19,590 nucleotides of DNA. It comes from Bacteroidales bacterium. Lineage in GTDB: Bacteria; Bacteroidota; Bacteroidia; Bacteroidales; UBA932. The stretch's first letter is position 1; each line of letters begins with the position of its first letter. The notes beneath the pieces were generated by a model that was given only the letters and a program-made list of their open reading frames with translations, did not search any database and was not told the DNA's origin. Position numbers and translations under genes: made by a program. The stretch spans positions 1 through 19,590 of the forward strand of contig SFPH01000022.1 of assembly GCA_004552115.1 (NCBI GenBank), read 5' to 3'. Positions 12,770 through 19,590 of this stretch are shown one piece after another.

Positions 12770-13078
12770 TTATACGTTGTAATAGATCACGAAAACGCCC
12801 TCGTCCTCGATATAAACGTCCTCGCTCTTATCGTACAAATAGCCATTTGCGAGGAGCAGCTGCTCAATCTGAGCCTCAGCCTCCTCGTCTTTTCTCGTGA
12901 AATAGTATTCAATCTGATAGCGGTTCCGCTGGTAGTAATAAGTGTTATCCGCTTCGAAATTGTCTTGTCCTCCGCCCAGGTAAACGATATAAGGCGGAGC
13001 TGCCGGAGAATTCTCCTCGTCAAAATGCGAATAAGCACACGGGAGACCGGTCTGCTGTAAGATCTCGAATAATGTCAT
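12770..13078 (-). CDS. Tail terminator/completion protein candidate
   Basis: 102 residues: MTLFEILQQTGLPCAYSHFD, then APPYIVYLGGGQDNFEADNT, YYQRNRYQIEYYFTRKDEEA and a helical region before a strand-rich end (VFVIYYNV). Tail terminators of siphoviruses have this alpha-beta build, with a central P.Y.vY and a yqvd.y...kd segment. It is fourth of the connector genes, just upstream of the tail tube, the normal slot for the protein that caps the tail and joins it to the head. The start overlaps the gp10-like stop by 4 bases. Confidence 0.72.
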   Translation of the reverse strand: MTLFEILQQTGLPCAYSHFDEENSPAAPPYIVYLGGGQDNFEADNTYYYQRNRYQIEYYFTRKDEEAEAQIEQLLLANGYLYDKSEDVYIEDEGVFVIYYNV

Positions 13079-13437
13079 TTCAGTTTCCTCTCAATCCTCT
13101 GAACAAGATCGCCCTCAGCCCATGCAGCGACCGGAGCGATATGTTTCCGAGCGGCGACTCGTCCATAAGTGCCTTTTTTATTCCGGATAACGTGTCCGTT
13201 CTCGAGCAAGTGAGTCAGCCCTGGCATTTTCTTGTTGTAGACGACCGTCGTGTCGGCGTCGAGATGTTTCGAGCCCCAACCGGACGCATAAGCGCCGGTT
13301 TTCTTCGGAGAGCCCGCGCGGAGCTTCTTACTCGCGTCCCGAGCCTCTTCTTTCATGCTCTCCCGCGACACCTGTTTGACCTCGTCGTTGTACTCGTCGA
13401 GGATCCTCTGCATTTGAACCGTTACGCTCTCAGCCAT
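13075..13437 (-). CDS. HK97 gp10-like tail component
   Basis: 120 residues starting MAESVTVQMQRILDEYNDEV at 13437, which follows GAGGAGAGGGTTAATA; a GTG start at 13455 would lie inside the site. Characteristic are AGSPKKTGAYASGWGSKHLD, the strand TTVVYNKKMPGLTHLLENGH with VIRNKKGTYGRV, and ARKHIAPVAAWAEGDLVQRI. The TG.Y..GW, LENGH and HI.P elements define the HK97 gp10 family. In HK97-like phages this protein is needed at the head-tail join or tail completion. It overlaps the closure gene by 8 bases and the terminator candidate by 4. Confidence 0.85.
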   Translation of the reverse strand: MAESVTVQMQRILDEYNDEVKQVSRESMKEEARDASKKLRAGSPKKTGAYASGWGSKHLDADTTVVYNKKMPGLTHLLENGHVIRNKKGTYGRVAARKHIAPVAAWAEGDLVQRIERKLK

Positions 13438-13741
13438 TATTAACCCTCTCCTCACATATCAACGAGATCCCGTCCCGCTGAGCGTTCCAATCGGTACGGA
13501 TAACGCTGTAATCCTTGCCCTCATAAGTGAGGACCTTTTGCCCGGAATAATCGTCTCTGTTCGTTATAAACAACGTCAGGGACGGCTTGAGACCGAGCTG
13601 AGCGGCGTTATAATACTCCGATTGGTAAACGCCTCGAGGCTGAACGAAAACCTCCGTCTCGATGACCGGCGTCGTCTTATTCCCGTACTTGTCAAAAGTC
13701 GGTTCTCCGAACGATTTCAGAATTGCAACGCCGTCATACAT
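13430..13741 (-). CDS. Head closure/head-tail joining protein
   Basis: 103 residues, beta-rich: MYDGVAILKSFGEPTFDKYG, TPVIETEVFVQPRGVYQSEY, LGLKPSLTLFITNRDDYSGQ and VLTYEGKDYSVIRTDWNAQR ending in ISLICEERV. The order (a tag plus a strand carrying V..F...., a 'Y.G..Y.V.R' hairpin and a final strand) corresponds to the SPP1 gp16/HK97 head-closure proteins (Phage_H_T_join type). It would plug the portal-connector channel and provide the tail docking surface. It overlaps both neighbours by 8 bases. The family assignment is mainly by order and fold pattern. Confidence 0.78.
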   Translation of the reverse strand: MYDGVAILKSFGEPTFDKYGNKTTPVIETEVFVQPRGVYQSEYYNAAQLGLKPSLTLFITNRDDYSGQKVLTYEGKDYSVIRTDWNAQRDGISLICEERVNNG

Positions 13742-14015
13742 TACCGGTCACCTCCCAATCGGTGTAACCCGTAGCGTTAGACATTTGAGCCTTTTGCTCG
13801 TCATACGACCGTTTGAGTCTGTCATAGTCCTCCGGGAGTCCGAACGACATTTTGCAATAGGTGATTATCGCCTTTGTAACGAGCGCGTCGACCGTCTGAG
13901 GAACTACGACACCAGCGACACCGAGATCCAGCTTCGCGGATTCGATCAGATCGTTGAGCTCCGAGTCATATTTATCCGTCGATATTCTGAGCGCGAGTTT
14001 TACCTTTTCCAGCAT
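13734..14015 (-). CDS. Head-tail connector, gp6-like
   Basis: 93 residues, nearly all helical: MLEKVKLALRISTDKYDSEL with NDLIESAKLDLGVAGV, then DALVTKAIITYCKMSFGLPE and YDRLKRSYDEQKAQMSNATG. The start (LRI....yD.El..lI..A...l) and the second helix (vk.Aii.Y....) are the hallmark of the HK97 gp6/SPP1 gp15 adaptor family (PF05135). It forms the dodecameric ring below the portal. Its ribosome site GAGG lies at the edge of a small hairpin (14025-14038), and the stop overlaps the closure gene by 8 bases. Confidence 0.88.
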   Translation of the reverse strand: MLEKVKLALRISTDKYDSELNDLIESAKLDLGVAGVVVPQTVDALVTKAIITYCKMSFGLPEDYDRLKRSYDEQKAQMSNATGYTDWEVTGNV

Positions 14016-14024
14016 GATTTAATA

Positions 14025-14058
14025 CCTCACAAATGAGGCGACCCTTAAAGAGCCGCCT
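14025..14058 (-). promoter_or_regulatory. Overlapping hairpins covering the connector ribosome site
   Basis: Minus-strand AGGCGGC (14058-14052) can pair with GTCGCCT (14042-14036). Alternatively CCTCA (14038-14034) can pair with TGAGG (14029-14025), which contains the GAGG ribosome site of the connector gene. The two stems share CCT, so they exclude each other. There is no T tract, so this is more likely RNA processing or translation control than termination. Confidence 0.35.
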
Positions 14059-14149
14059 GTATAGCTTCGATTATTTGCGCCTTAGTCCACGACGAGCGGA
14101 CCGAAATGCCGAGCCCCTCAGCGTAAGCGGAGAGTTCCGCCTTTGTCAT
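14045..14149 (-). CDS. Micro-protein with HeH/LEM-like motif
   Basis: 34 residues from the ATG at 14149: MTKAELSAYAEGLGIS, then a short turn and WTKAQIIEAIQAAL, ending at TAA 14045-14047. The repeated (x)TKAEL...A...GI / xTKaq.I.aI pattern is that of a HeH/LEM or Rho-N-like helix-extended loop-helix, often found at this place between capsid and connector genes in Firmicute phages. The frame is open further upstream (DGRKASPDLSS) but holds no ATG, GTG or TTG; only CTG or ATT could extend it. The ribosome site is weak (GGA 11 bases upstream). It may be translated by coupling to the capsid gene stop. Confidence 0.6.
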   Translation of the reverse strand: MTKAELSAYAEGLGISVRSSWTKAQIIEAIQAAL

Positions 14150-14187
14150 GCTCGACAGATCCGGAGACGCTTTCCGTCCGTCGCTAA

Positions 14188-15315
14188 TTATTCCGACGCC
14201 TGTGTTCCTGTGATGTATGCGAACATCTTAGGACCGACGACAGCGATAGCAGCGTAGAGTCTGCCGACGATCTTGACGAGGTCGTGCTCTGCCATTGATA
14301 GATCGTCGAACTTGAATGTTACGGCGTCGCCCTCAGGCATATTGACCTGTACTCCGGAGAGATCTCCAACGATAGCGCCTGTTACGCCGTCCTTCTTGAT
14401 TACAGTTAGACCGTCAAAAGGATCAAACGCGTAGCTTGCTGTGAGAGCTGCCTTCCTGACGGCGGCGATTGTAGCGCCGGAAGCGATCAGGACGTTATCT
14501 CTTGCGCTGTCACCGAGAGCGGCAACGGCGTCGATGATTGTAGCAGCGGAAACCGGACCGGTGATCTGTGCGACTCCGACGTGTTTCGCGTCAGATGTAG
14601 CCGGCGCGTTTGTGATTGCTGCGACAACAAGATCAGCCGCTTTCTGAATGATCTTATATGTCAGCTCGTCGTAAATATAAGCGAGGAACTCCTCAGCTCC
14701 GAGAGCCAGCACTTCGTCGGATACGGTGATCCATTTCTTGATGTTTGCCGGAACCATTGTCACGATTCCGAGAGTGAGAACTTCCTCAGTCGGACCTGTC
14801 TTGTCGCCCTCTGTGTGAACGGCTGCGTCTGTTGCGGAGATCTCGAATCCGACTTTGAGGTTTCCTCTAATAAATGTCTTTGCGACTCTGCTGAAAATCT
14901 CGTCGTTCTCCCATGCCTGGCGAACTCTGTTCTCAACGAGCTCCGGAACAGGGACAACGCCGCCTGTTACGTTTTCGGTGAGGAGAGATCTGCACTCTGT
15001 AGCGTCGCCTGTTCTGATATACTCAGCAAATGCCTCGATATATTCCTGGCTGTTTCTGACTTCCTTGTTAGTCATTTTTTCGACTTCCTTTCTCTTCTCG
15101 ATTCCCTTGCCTTTTCCGCTTGCCACGGCTTCGGCGTCTTTCTTTCTCTTCTCGACTTCGAGCTTGAGAGCTTTCTTTCTCTCCTCGATAGAATCGAGCT
15201 CAGCGTTCAGCGCCTCGATCTGATCCTTGTCGGCGTCAGCTGTTTCGGCTGCTATCTCTGCGGCTCTCTTCTCAAGATCTTCGAACCCGAGAGTCATGAT
15301 TTCTTCTCTTGTCAT
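14188..15315 (-). CDS. Major capsid protein, HK97 fold, with N-terminal scaffold
   Basis: 375 residues from the ATG at 15315 (MTREEIMTLGFEDLEKR); a TTG at 15321 is the alternative. Residues 1 to about 85 form a charged coiled coil (AEIAAETADADKDQIEALNA, ELDSIEERKKALKLEVEKRK), the scaffold domain that the prohead protease removes. The capsid domain follows: NSQEYIEAFAEYIRTGD, then GGVVPVPELVENRVRQAW, FEISATDAAVHTEG, MVPANIKKWITVSDEVLA, ASYAFDPFDGLTVIK and the final AEHDLVKIVGRLYAAIAVVG. This is the HK97-type pattern of N-arm, E-loop, P-domain and A-domain. The gene overlaps the protease TGA region by only a few bases around GGATATTTGATC. Confidence 0.95.
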   Translation of the reverse strand: MTREEIMTLGFEDLEKRAAEIAAETADADKDQIEALNAELDSIEERKKALKLEVEKRKKDAEAVASGKGKGIEKRKEVEKMTNKEVRNSQEYIEAFAEYIRTGDATECRSLLTENVTGGVVPVPELVENRVRQAWENDEIFSRVAKTFIRGNLKVGFEISATDAAVHTEGDKTGPTEEVLTLGIVTMVPANIKKWITVSDEVLALGAEEFLAYIYDELTYKIIQKAADLVVAAITNAPATSDAKHVGVAQITGPVSAATIIDAVAALGDSARDNVLIASGATIAAVRKAALTASYAFDPFDGLTVIKKDGVTGAIVGDLSGVQVNMPEGDAVTFKFDDLSMAEHDLVKIVGRLYAAIAVVGPKMFAYITGTQASE

Positions 15316-15317
15316 GA

Positions 15318-15974
15318 TCAAATATCCTTTCCGAGAGCTTTCGCTCTCACTTCTGCGCGACGTCTTTCAAGCTCGATCTTTTCAGCTTCGATTCGCTCCG
15401 CTCGAACTTCCTCGATCACTCCGTCGATTCTGCTTCTGGTCGAGACTCCGATCGAAGTCCAGTTGTTGGCTGGTATAGAAACAGCTGAAACGTCAAATAA
15501 TTTTGATATACCGGTGATCGTTCTCAGAATGTCGACGCGACCGTCCTCATCCTTTGTGCGAAGCTCCTCGTCAGCGCTGACAATGAAACCGAACGACATT
15601 TTGTCGGTATATCCTCCGCTGATCTCTTCATACAACTCGCGTCCGAGATCTGTACCTCCGAGATCTGCCTCTATAAACAAACCCCTCTCGTCAGGCGTGA
15701 CTCGAAGAGTGTTGTTTGTGATCCTGGCGAACACTCGACCCTCGTGATTGTATTGCATGATGACGTCGCTCATGTCGGTATCATCAAATGCGGAACGGTC
15801 GACCTGTTCCCTATAAACAAGATCCTCGTCCTCATAAAGAACATACGGCTCGTTGAACGTGCTCGCATATCCGGCGACGACCTTCCTGTTCTCTCGATCC
15901 TCGTCCGGCTTGTCCTGATCAACAACGACCTCGAGGATCATGTCTCTGTATTCTCTGTTATTCTTCATTGGCAT
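15318..15974 (-). CDS. Prohead protease, HK97 family (U35/S78)
   Basis: 218 residues. Catalytic candidates are His77 in MQYNHEGRVFARI and Ser127 in DKMSFGF, spaced as in herpesvirus-assemblin-like prohead proteases. Also visible are VVAGYASTFNEPYVLYEDED, EQVDRSAFDDTDMSDV, DERGLFIEADL and LFDVSAVSIPAN, all family landmarks. The last about 45 residues are a charged coiled coil (EEVRAERIEAEKIELERRRA), probably the self-cleaved scaffold-binding tail. It cleaves the capsid scaffold domain during prohead maturation. The ATG at 15974 overlaps the portal end by 17 bases and has GGAGG eight bases upstream; a second in-frame ATG is at 15968. Confidence 0.93.
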   Translation of the reverse strand: MPMKNNREYRDMILEVVVDQDKPDEDRENRKVVAGYASTFNEPYVLYEDEDLVYREQVDRSAFDDTDMSDVIMQYNHEGRVFARITNNTLRVTPDERGLFIEADLGGTDLGRELYEEISGGYTDKMSFGFIVSADEELRTKDEDGRVDILRTITGISKLFDVSAVSIPANNWTSIGVSTRSRIDGVIEEVRAERIEAEKIELERRRAEVRAKALGKDI

Positions 15975-17151
15975 TATTCCCTACCTCCGTCAATTCGTCT
16001 GTAGCTTTATATTCGCCCCTGATCGGAGCGACCTGACCGGCTCCATTCGGCAGCGGCGAGTAATTGAACAGCTCTCGGATCTCATCGATGAGGATCGCGC
16101 CTCTGTCTCCGAGCTCCTTAGCCATTTGAACCTTTTGAGTCGTGCTCATATATTGAAGCCTGTTAGCGTTCGCGATCAGATAGGACCCGTTGGCTCGTTC
16201 CCTCTCGGAAAATAACATTTTCGTCATAGCCTCCGAGATCTGAATCGCAAACGGCTCGATTGCTCCGTCGAAAAACGCCTCGAGATCCTCGTTCTTTGCG
16301 CTGTTCTGCAAAACAGCCTCAGAAACACCGAAATAATTGAACACGTTCTCTCGGATCTGTTTCATTTGATCCGCGTCTATTGCGTAAGGTCTGACGTCGA
16401 TCTGTTTAATGTCCTTGTAAGTGTTCGGGAACAACAGGAAGCCACCCGCCTCTGATTCGGTCGACAGATTCGTCTCTGTAAATCTTTTACGTTCTTCCGC
16501 GAGATCCTTAGAGCTCGAGAAGTTGTTCAGCGTCGCCATGAAGCGGAACGTAGCCGCATTCTTAACGCCCTCCTCGATTCCCTGATTCTGAATGTGGATC
16601 AGCTGCATAGTCTCGCGGAGCGGATAATTCGAATCACCGAAAAAGTCGCTCCTGTATTGGTGTTTGGTGAGGATCGCACAATTACGAGCCTCGACCGCTG
16701 CAAACTGACCGTTTCCGAACTGATACCTTAGCCATAACTCGCCGTCGTACTCAACCAGCGAGCACTTTGACGGGAGCACCGGGAACACGCCTGTTATAAT
16801 CATTCGCTCATCGAATACCGGAACAATAAACGCCGTATTGTTGACGTCGAGTATCGTGCTCGTTCTGTATAGGAACTGACTCCACGTCTGCCATTGATTC
16901 GGACCCTGAGCGAGTTTTTTCTGTAATGATTGATTTGCTGTCCCAACAGTCTCGACCTTGAGCTTTGAAATGTGTCTAGCCCTGGCGTCAATGGCTGCTC
17001 TTACGATCTCGCTCTCATAGATTGCCCCGCCCCAATTCGTAAAAACGGGAGCGTATGCTGTGAGCGTCTCGAAAAACTGTCGAGCCTCCCGGAGAGCGTC
17101 GTCTGATTTCTTCGCCTCCGCCGGACGAAAAATTTTATCTAATAGACCCAT
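15958..17151 (-). CDS. Portal protein, HK97/phage_portal family
   Basis: 397 residues. The order is MGLLDKIFRP, ESEIVRAAIDARARHISKLK, TWSQFLYRTSTILDVNNTAF, LPSKCSLVEYDGELWLRYQF, then the stem and crown part with HIQNQGIEEGVKNAATFRFM, VRPYAIDADQMKQIRENVFN and YFGVSEAVLQNSAKN, ending in the helical EAMTKMLFSERERANG. This is the classic layout of HK97-type portals (PF04860). Twelve copies form the DNA entry channel and docking site for terminase. The ribosome site GAGGTG is inside the last codons of the homing endonuclease, so the two are coupled. Length is normal. Confidence 0.94.
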   Translation of the reverse strand: MGLLDKIFRPAEAKKSDDALREARQFFETLTAYAPVFTNWGGAIYESEIVRAAIDARARHISKLKVETVGTANQSLQKKLAQGPNQWQTWSQFLYRTSTILDVNNTAFIVPVFDERMIITGVFPVLPSKCSLVEYDGELWLRYQFGNGQFAAVEARNCAILTKHQYRSDFFGDSNYPLRETMQLIHIQNQGIEEGVKNAATFRFMATLNNFSSSKDLAEERKRFTETNLSTESEAGGFLLFPNTYKDIKQIDVRPYAIDADQMKQIRENVFNYFGVSEAVLQNSAKNEDLEAFFDGAIEPFAIQISEAMTKMLFSERERANGSYLIANANRLQYMSTTQKVQMAKELGDRGAILIDEIRELFNYSPLPNGAGQVAPIRGEYKATDELTEVGNNANEE

Positions 17152-17154
17152 GAA

Positions 17155-17844
17155 TTACACCTCTGCTTTTATCCAATGAAAGCCGCCCGCCGTATGGCGT
17201 TCGCCTTTTACAACATGAGCGATACTCCCGCGAGGGATTCCGAGAGCTTCGGCTGCGGCTTTGCCGCTTTTATATACGATACCCGTCTCGACACACATAA
17301 CCGGAACGGATCTCGCTTCGCTCAAGTGCTTTTTATGCTCTTCTGACTTCGGTCGTCTTAGTTTTTCGACCGTTTCCGGCGGGAGCTTTTTCCCCTTCCA
17401 ATAACTCTTTTGACCGATATGAGCTTGCCGATTCCTCTCGTTTTGTTCGGGAGTCCTTTTCTTACCGCGAACCGGAGACGGTTTCCCGTACATATGATTT
17501 TTTTCTCCCATCTGCGCGGCGCTAATTTTACGTTTAGTCGCTTCGGAATGAGTCCCGGCACAATTTCCGCCATTCTCGTCGTTATAGCCGAATTTAGGAT
17601 TATTCGCTTTTTCGGCAGCGATCAAATCAATCTCCATTCTCTCAGCCTGTTCCTTAGATAAGCCGGACGCGACGATCTCGTGCTGTACGTTCTCCCATCC
17701 GTATTTATTTATCGCTCTCGACATTAATGTTTGAGTCCGATAGCCTCGACCATTGTCCCAGCGCCGGAGCGGATCCTGTCGAGTCATTCCGATGTATATT
17801 TTCCCGTTTGGGAATATATGCTTATAAACAGTGTAGTTATTCAT
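17155..17844 (-). CDS. GIY-YIG homing endonuclease with NUMOD3/NUMOD1 DNA-binding modules
   Basis: 229 residues. The nuclease domain (1 to about 92) has VYK...GKIYIG in place of the GIY and YIG strands, Arg27/Arg28 after them, the catalytic Glu71 in ERMEIDLIAAE, and Asn88 in FGYNDENGG. Residues about 97-175 carry three NUMOD3-type repeats (THSEATKRKISAAQMGEKN, then KRTPEQNERNRQAHIGQ, then LPPETVEKLRRPKSEEHKKH). The C-terminus is an intron-endonuclease helix-turn-helix repeat (VYKSGKAAAEALGIPRGSIA, then GGFHWIKAEV). Such enzymes cut an allele lacking them and spread by repair. Here it is free-standing: it overlaps the terminase stop by 8 bases and supplies the portal ribosome site, without breaking either gene. 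Confidence 0.93.
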   Translation of the reverse strand: MNNYTVYKHIFPNGKIYIGMTRQDPLRRWDNGRGYRTQTLMSRAINKYGWENVQHEIVASGLSKEQAERMEIDLIAAEKANNPKFGYNDENGGNCAGTHSEATKRKISAAQMGEKNHMYGKPSPVRGKKRTPEQNERNRQAHIGQKSYWKGKKLPPETVEKLRRPKSEEHKKHLSEARSVPVMCVETGIVYKSGKAAAEALGIPRGSIAHVVKGERHTAGGFHWIKAEV

Positions 17845-19561
17845 TCCGATTATTCTTTAACTGATCTCCTATTTCGCCATACCACTTTTGTCGGACGGTC
17901 ATTCCGTCTAAAAATGCAGCCATTCCGTCGATATGTGCGGACGGTTTGATCTTGACGAGTTTGCTCCGCCCTTTTTCTGTGCTGACCTTGAGCGCTGAGT
18001 TGTAAAAGTGAATTTTGAGGAGATCGTTGTCTCCGATATGTATTTTCCCGTCCTTCAAAAGCCCCTCGGTCTCCTGTATGACCGGATGAAGGTTGAACCC
18101 TTGAAAAACGTCATCCATATGAAAGCCGTAAGCCTCCATTTGTTGAACCAAATAAGCCGCCGAATATCGGTCATAACCGACCTTTAGCGGATAGATCTCA
18201 TACTGTTCGACCAGCTCGCGAAACCAATTAAAAACGTCGTTATAATCGACAATGTTCGAGCCCGACGGCGTTAATAGTCCGCGCTGTATGTAAATGTTAT
18301 ACGGAACTCCGTCCGCTGCCGTTGCGTCCTCAATCCGCTCCGCTGGTAAAAAGAACTTAGCGAGAACGTAAAGCTCGCCGTCCTTCTCGATCACGACACA
18401 CGCAGCTGTTAAGTCGGTCGTCCTTGATAAGTCAAATCCTCCGACGCAATAACAGCCCCGAAACTGTTCTGGATCCAACGGCTCGCCGGTCGTCTTGTCG
18501 ATGATTTTCGACTCAAGCCACGCGAGCGAGCTGTTCTGTTTGAGATTGCAATATTTGGTTATGAACTCCGCCCGCTTCGAGAGTGATCCCTCCGCGACCG
18601 CTATCTCCTCGAGCATATAGTCGACGGAGACCGAGCTCCCGAGATTTGGATTAGCCTTCCGGAGCTCGTTTATATCGTTCCACTTATCGACGTCGTCGAT
18701 CATATACAGGAACGGGAGCAGCTTCGTCTCTTTGCTGTCTCCTAAAAGAAAACGTGTCGCCCTCCTGAGCAACTCGTCGTATATACTGTCGTTGATATAG
18801 CCCGAAGTCGTACAGCTGAGCAGCAATCCCTCCGGACGTGCTCCCATGCCTGACTTCATGACCTCGTATTGCTTGAGACCCGCGTCACCTTCCCAGCTCG
18901 CCACCTCGTCACATATCGCAAGCGACGGATTAAAGCCGTCTGACTTCTTAGCGGAAAACGCTATTTTCTTGACGGTGCTGTTCGTGCCAGGAATAGCGAG
19001 ATCGCTCATCCTGTGACGCGGGAGCTCAGAGTCATCATAGAGTTTTTTATTGTGCTCGTCCTTCTCCGAAAGCCGTTCCTTAAGCTCCTGGTATTCCGGA
19101 TCGAGCGTCACCATCATCCAAATATCGTTATAAACGAGATCCGCCTGATCAAGTTTCGGAGCGAGGCAGAAAACCCTAGAACCGAATTCCGGAGATCTGA
19201 ATTCATAATCACCGGCAGCCGAGGCGATTTTCGTCTTTCCGTTCTTTCTTCCGACGACCAGCACGACCTCGCGGAACTGTCGCCGTCCCGCTTCATCAAC
19301 GAGACCATAGACACAAGAGTAAAACGCCTTTTGCCACGGCTCCAATTTGAGCGGTCCCGGTGCGAGCGGTCCCTCTGTGTGGAAACAATGCGATTCTATC
19401 CACTCGATAACCTCGTTCGCCTTCTTTTGATCAAAGAAAAAGCGCTTTTCCTCGAGTCCTTTGATGATGTACTCATACAGGAGCTCGATCCAGCGCCCGA
19501 CGGTATATTTTCCGTTCTTTATACCCTGATAGTATGAATAAATATAATTATCTTTCGTCAT
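17837..19561 (-). CDS. Terminase large subunit
   Basis: 574 residues, length typical of the Terminase_1/HK97 gp2-like group. ATPase domain: adenine-binding LEPWQKAFYSCVYGLVD, Walker A VGRKNGKT (103-110), Walker B SLAICDEV with Asp218-Glu219, and coupling motif TTSGY (251-255). Nuclease domain: GGFDLSRTTDLTAA with Asp377 and Asp383, then VGYDRYSAAYLVQQM and the late HIDGMAAFLDG acidic motif. The protein translocates DNA into the prohead and cuts it to length. The ATG at 19561 follows AAGGGCAGACA. A frame ending in GLIRNKGRQ and a TGA overlapping this start, or another ending TNPE, is probably the end of the upstream gene (expected small terminase) but is too short to call. Confidence 0.96.
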   Translation of the reverse strand: MTKDNYIYSYYQGIKNGKYTVGRWIELLYEYIIKGLEEKRFFFDQKKANEVIEWIESHCFHTEGPLAPGPLKLEPWQKAFYSCVYGLVDEAGRRQFREVVLVVGRKNGKTKIASAAGDYEFRSPEFGSRVFCLAPKLDQADLVYNDIWMMVTLDPEYQELKERLSEKDEHNKKLYDDSELPRHRMSDLAIPGTNSTVKKIAFSAKKSDGFNPSLAICDEVASWEGDAGLKQYEVMKSGMGARPEGLLLSCTTSGYINDSIYDELLRRATRFLLGDSKETKLLPFLYMIDDVDKWNDINELRKANPNLGSSVSVDYMLEEIAVAEGSLSKRAEFITKYCNLKQNSSLAWLESKIIDKTTGEPLDPEQFRGCYCVGGFDLSRTTDLTAACVVIEKDGELYVLAKFFLPAERIEDATAADGVPYNIYIQRGLLTPSGSNIVDYNDVFNWFRELVEQYEIYPLKVGYDRYSAAYLVQQMEAYGFHMDDVFQGFNLHPVIQETEGLLKDGKIHIGDNDLLKIHFYNSALKVSTEKGRSKLVKIKPSAHIDGMAAFLDGMTVRQKWYGEIGDQLKNNRNE

Positions 19562-19590
19562 TGTCTGCCCTTATTCCGGATTAGTCCGCC

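Noticed and set aside
14581..15747. Long plus-strand open frame (388 codons) opposite the capsid and protease genes
   Set aside because: Both minus-strand genes are clearly HK97-type head proteins; the plus frame is Ser/Leu/Cys-rich with no ribosome site and arises from their codon bias.
19558..19590. End of the small terminase gene
   Set aside because: Two frames could end here (GLIRNKGRQ with ATGA overlap, or TNPE); eleven codons are not enough to choose.

Overview
The window holds most of the late region and part of the early region of a tailed phage (siphovirus with HK97-type head) or prophage. Nearly every gene is on the minus strand, so it reads from right to left. The host is most likely a low- to mid-GC Clostridia-type Firmicute, perhaps a gut species. 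This is inferred from strong GGAGG/GGAGGTGATC ribosome binding sites, ATGA/TAATG start-stop overlaps, and protein families typical of Clostridia phages (DUF3846, HTH_39-like, phi13-type tail tube, CHAP+LysM lysin). No database search was possible.

Layout, right to left. 19561-17837: terminase large subunit, followed by a GIY-YIG homing endonuclease (17844-17155) wedged before the portal. 17151-14188: portal, prohead protease and major capsid with a fused scaffold. 14149-12770: a micro-gene with a HeH-like motif and four small connector, closure and terminator genes. 12751-12188: tail tube protein, then a terminator hairpin. 12123-11495: tail assembly chaperone with a -1 ribosomal frameshift site (A AAA AAC). 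11479-9507: tape measure, frame broken. 9519-8692: distal tail protein. 8695-7211: tail endopeptidase-like hub protein, frame broken. 7210-5411: an AT-rich SGNH-hydrolase tail protein. 5362-4088: holin, CHAP-LysM endolysin and a small membrane protein, closed by terminators.

At 3386-3928 a plus-strand zinc-ribbon gene has its own promoter and terminator and looks like a moron. A divergent promoter region (3114-3385) carries repeated TTAGGTGATT operator-like boxes. From 3101 leftward lies an early operon: a Cys-rich protein, a small membrane protein (frame broken), DUF3846, a HTH_39-type DNA-binding protein, a 56-aa acidic protein, a zinc-finger protein, a 77-aa protein, and a PD-(D/E)XK nuclease cut short by an in-frame amber codon. 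The left end is a broken IS4-type transposase whose first about 59 bases appear inverted.

The head genes form a complete set for packaging and capsid assembly, and the tail genes keep the classical order. However, at least four clear frame breaks, one likely further one and one nonsense codon are scattered over the window. Either this is a decaying prophage or the assembly carries uncorrected indels; homopolymer runs at two sites and the fold-back at the left end make sequence error a serious possibility. I see no clearly novel system. The best candidates for new biology are the moron gene with its operators, the mosaic SGNH tail protein and the unassigned early genes.
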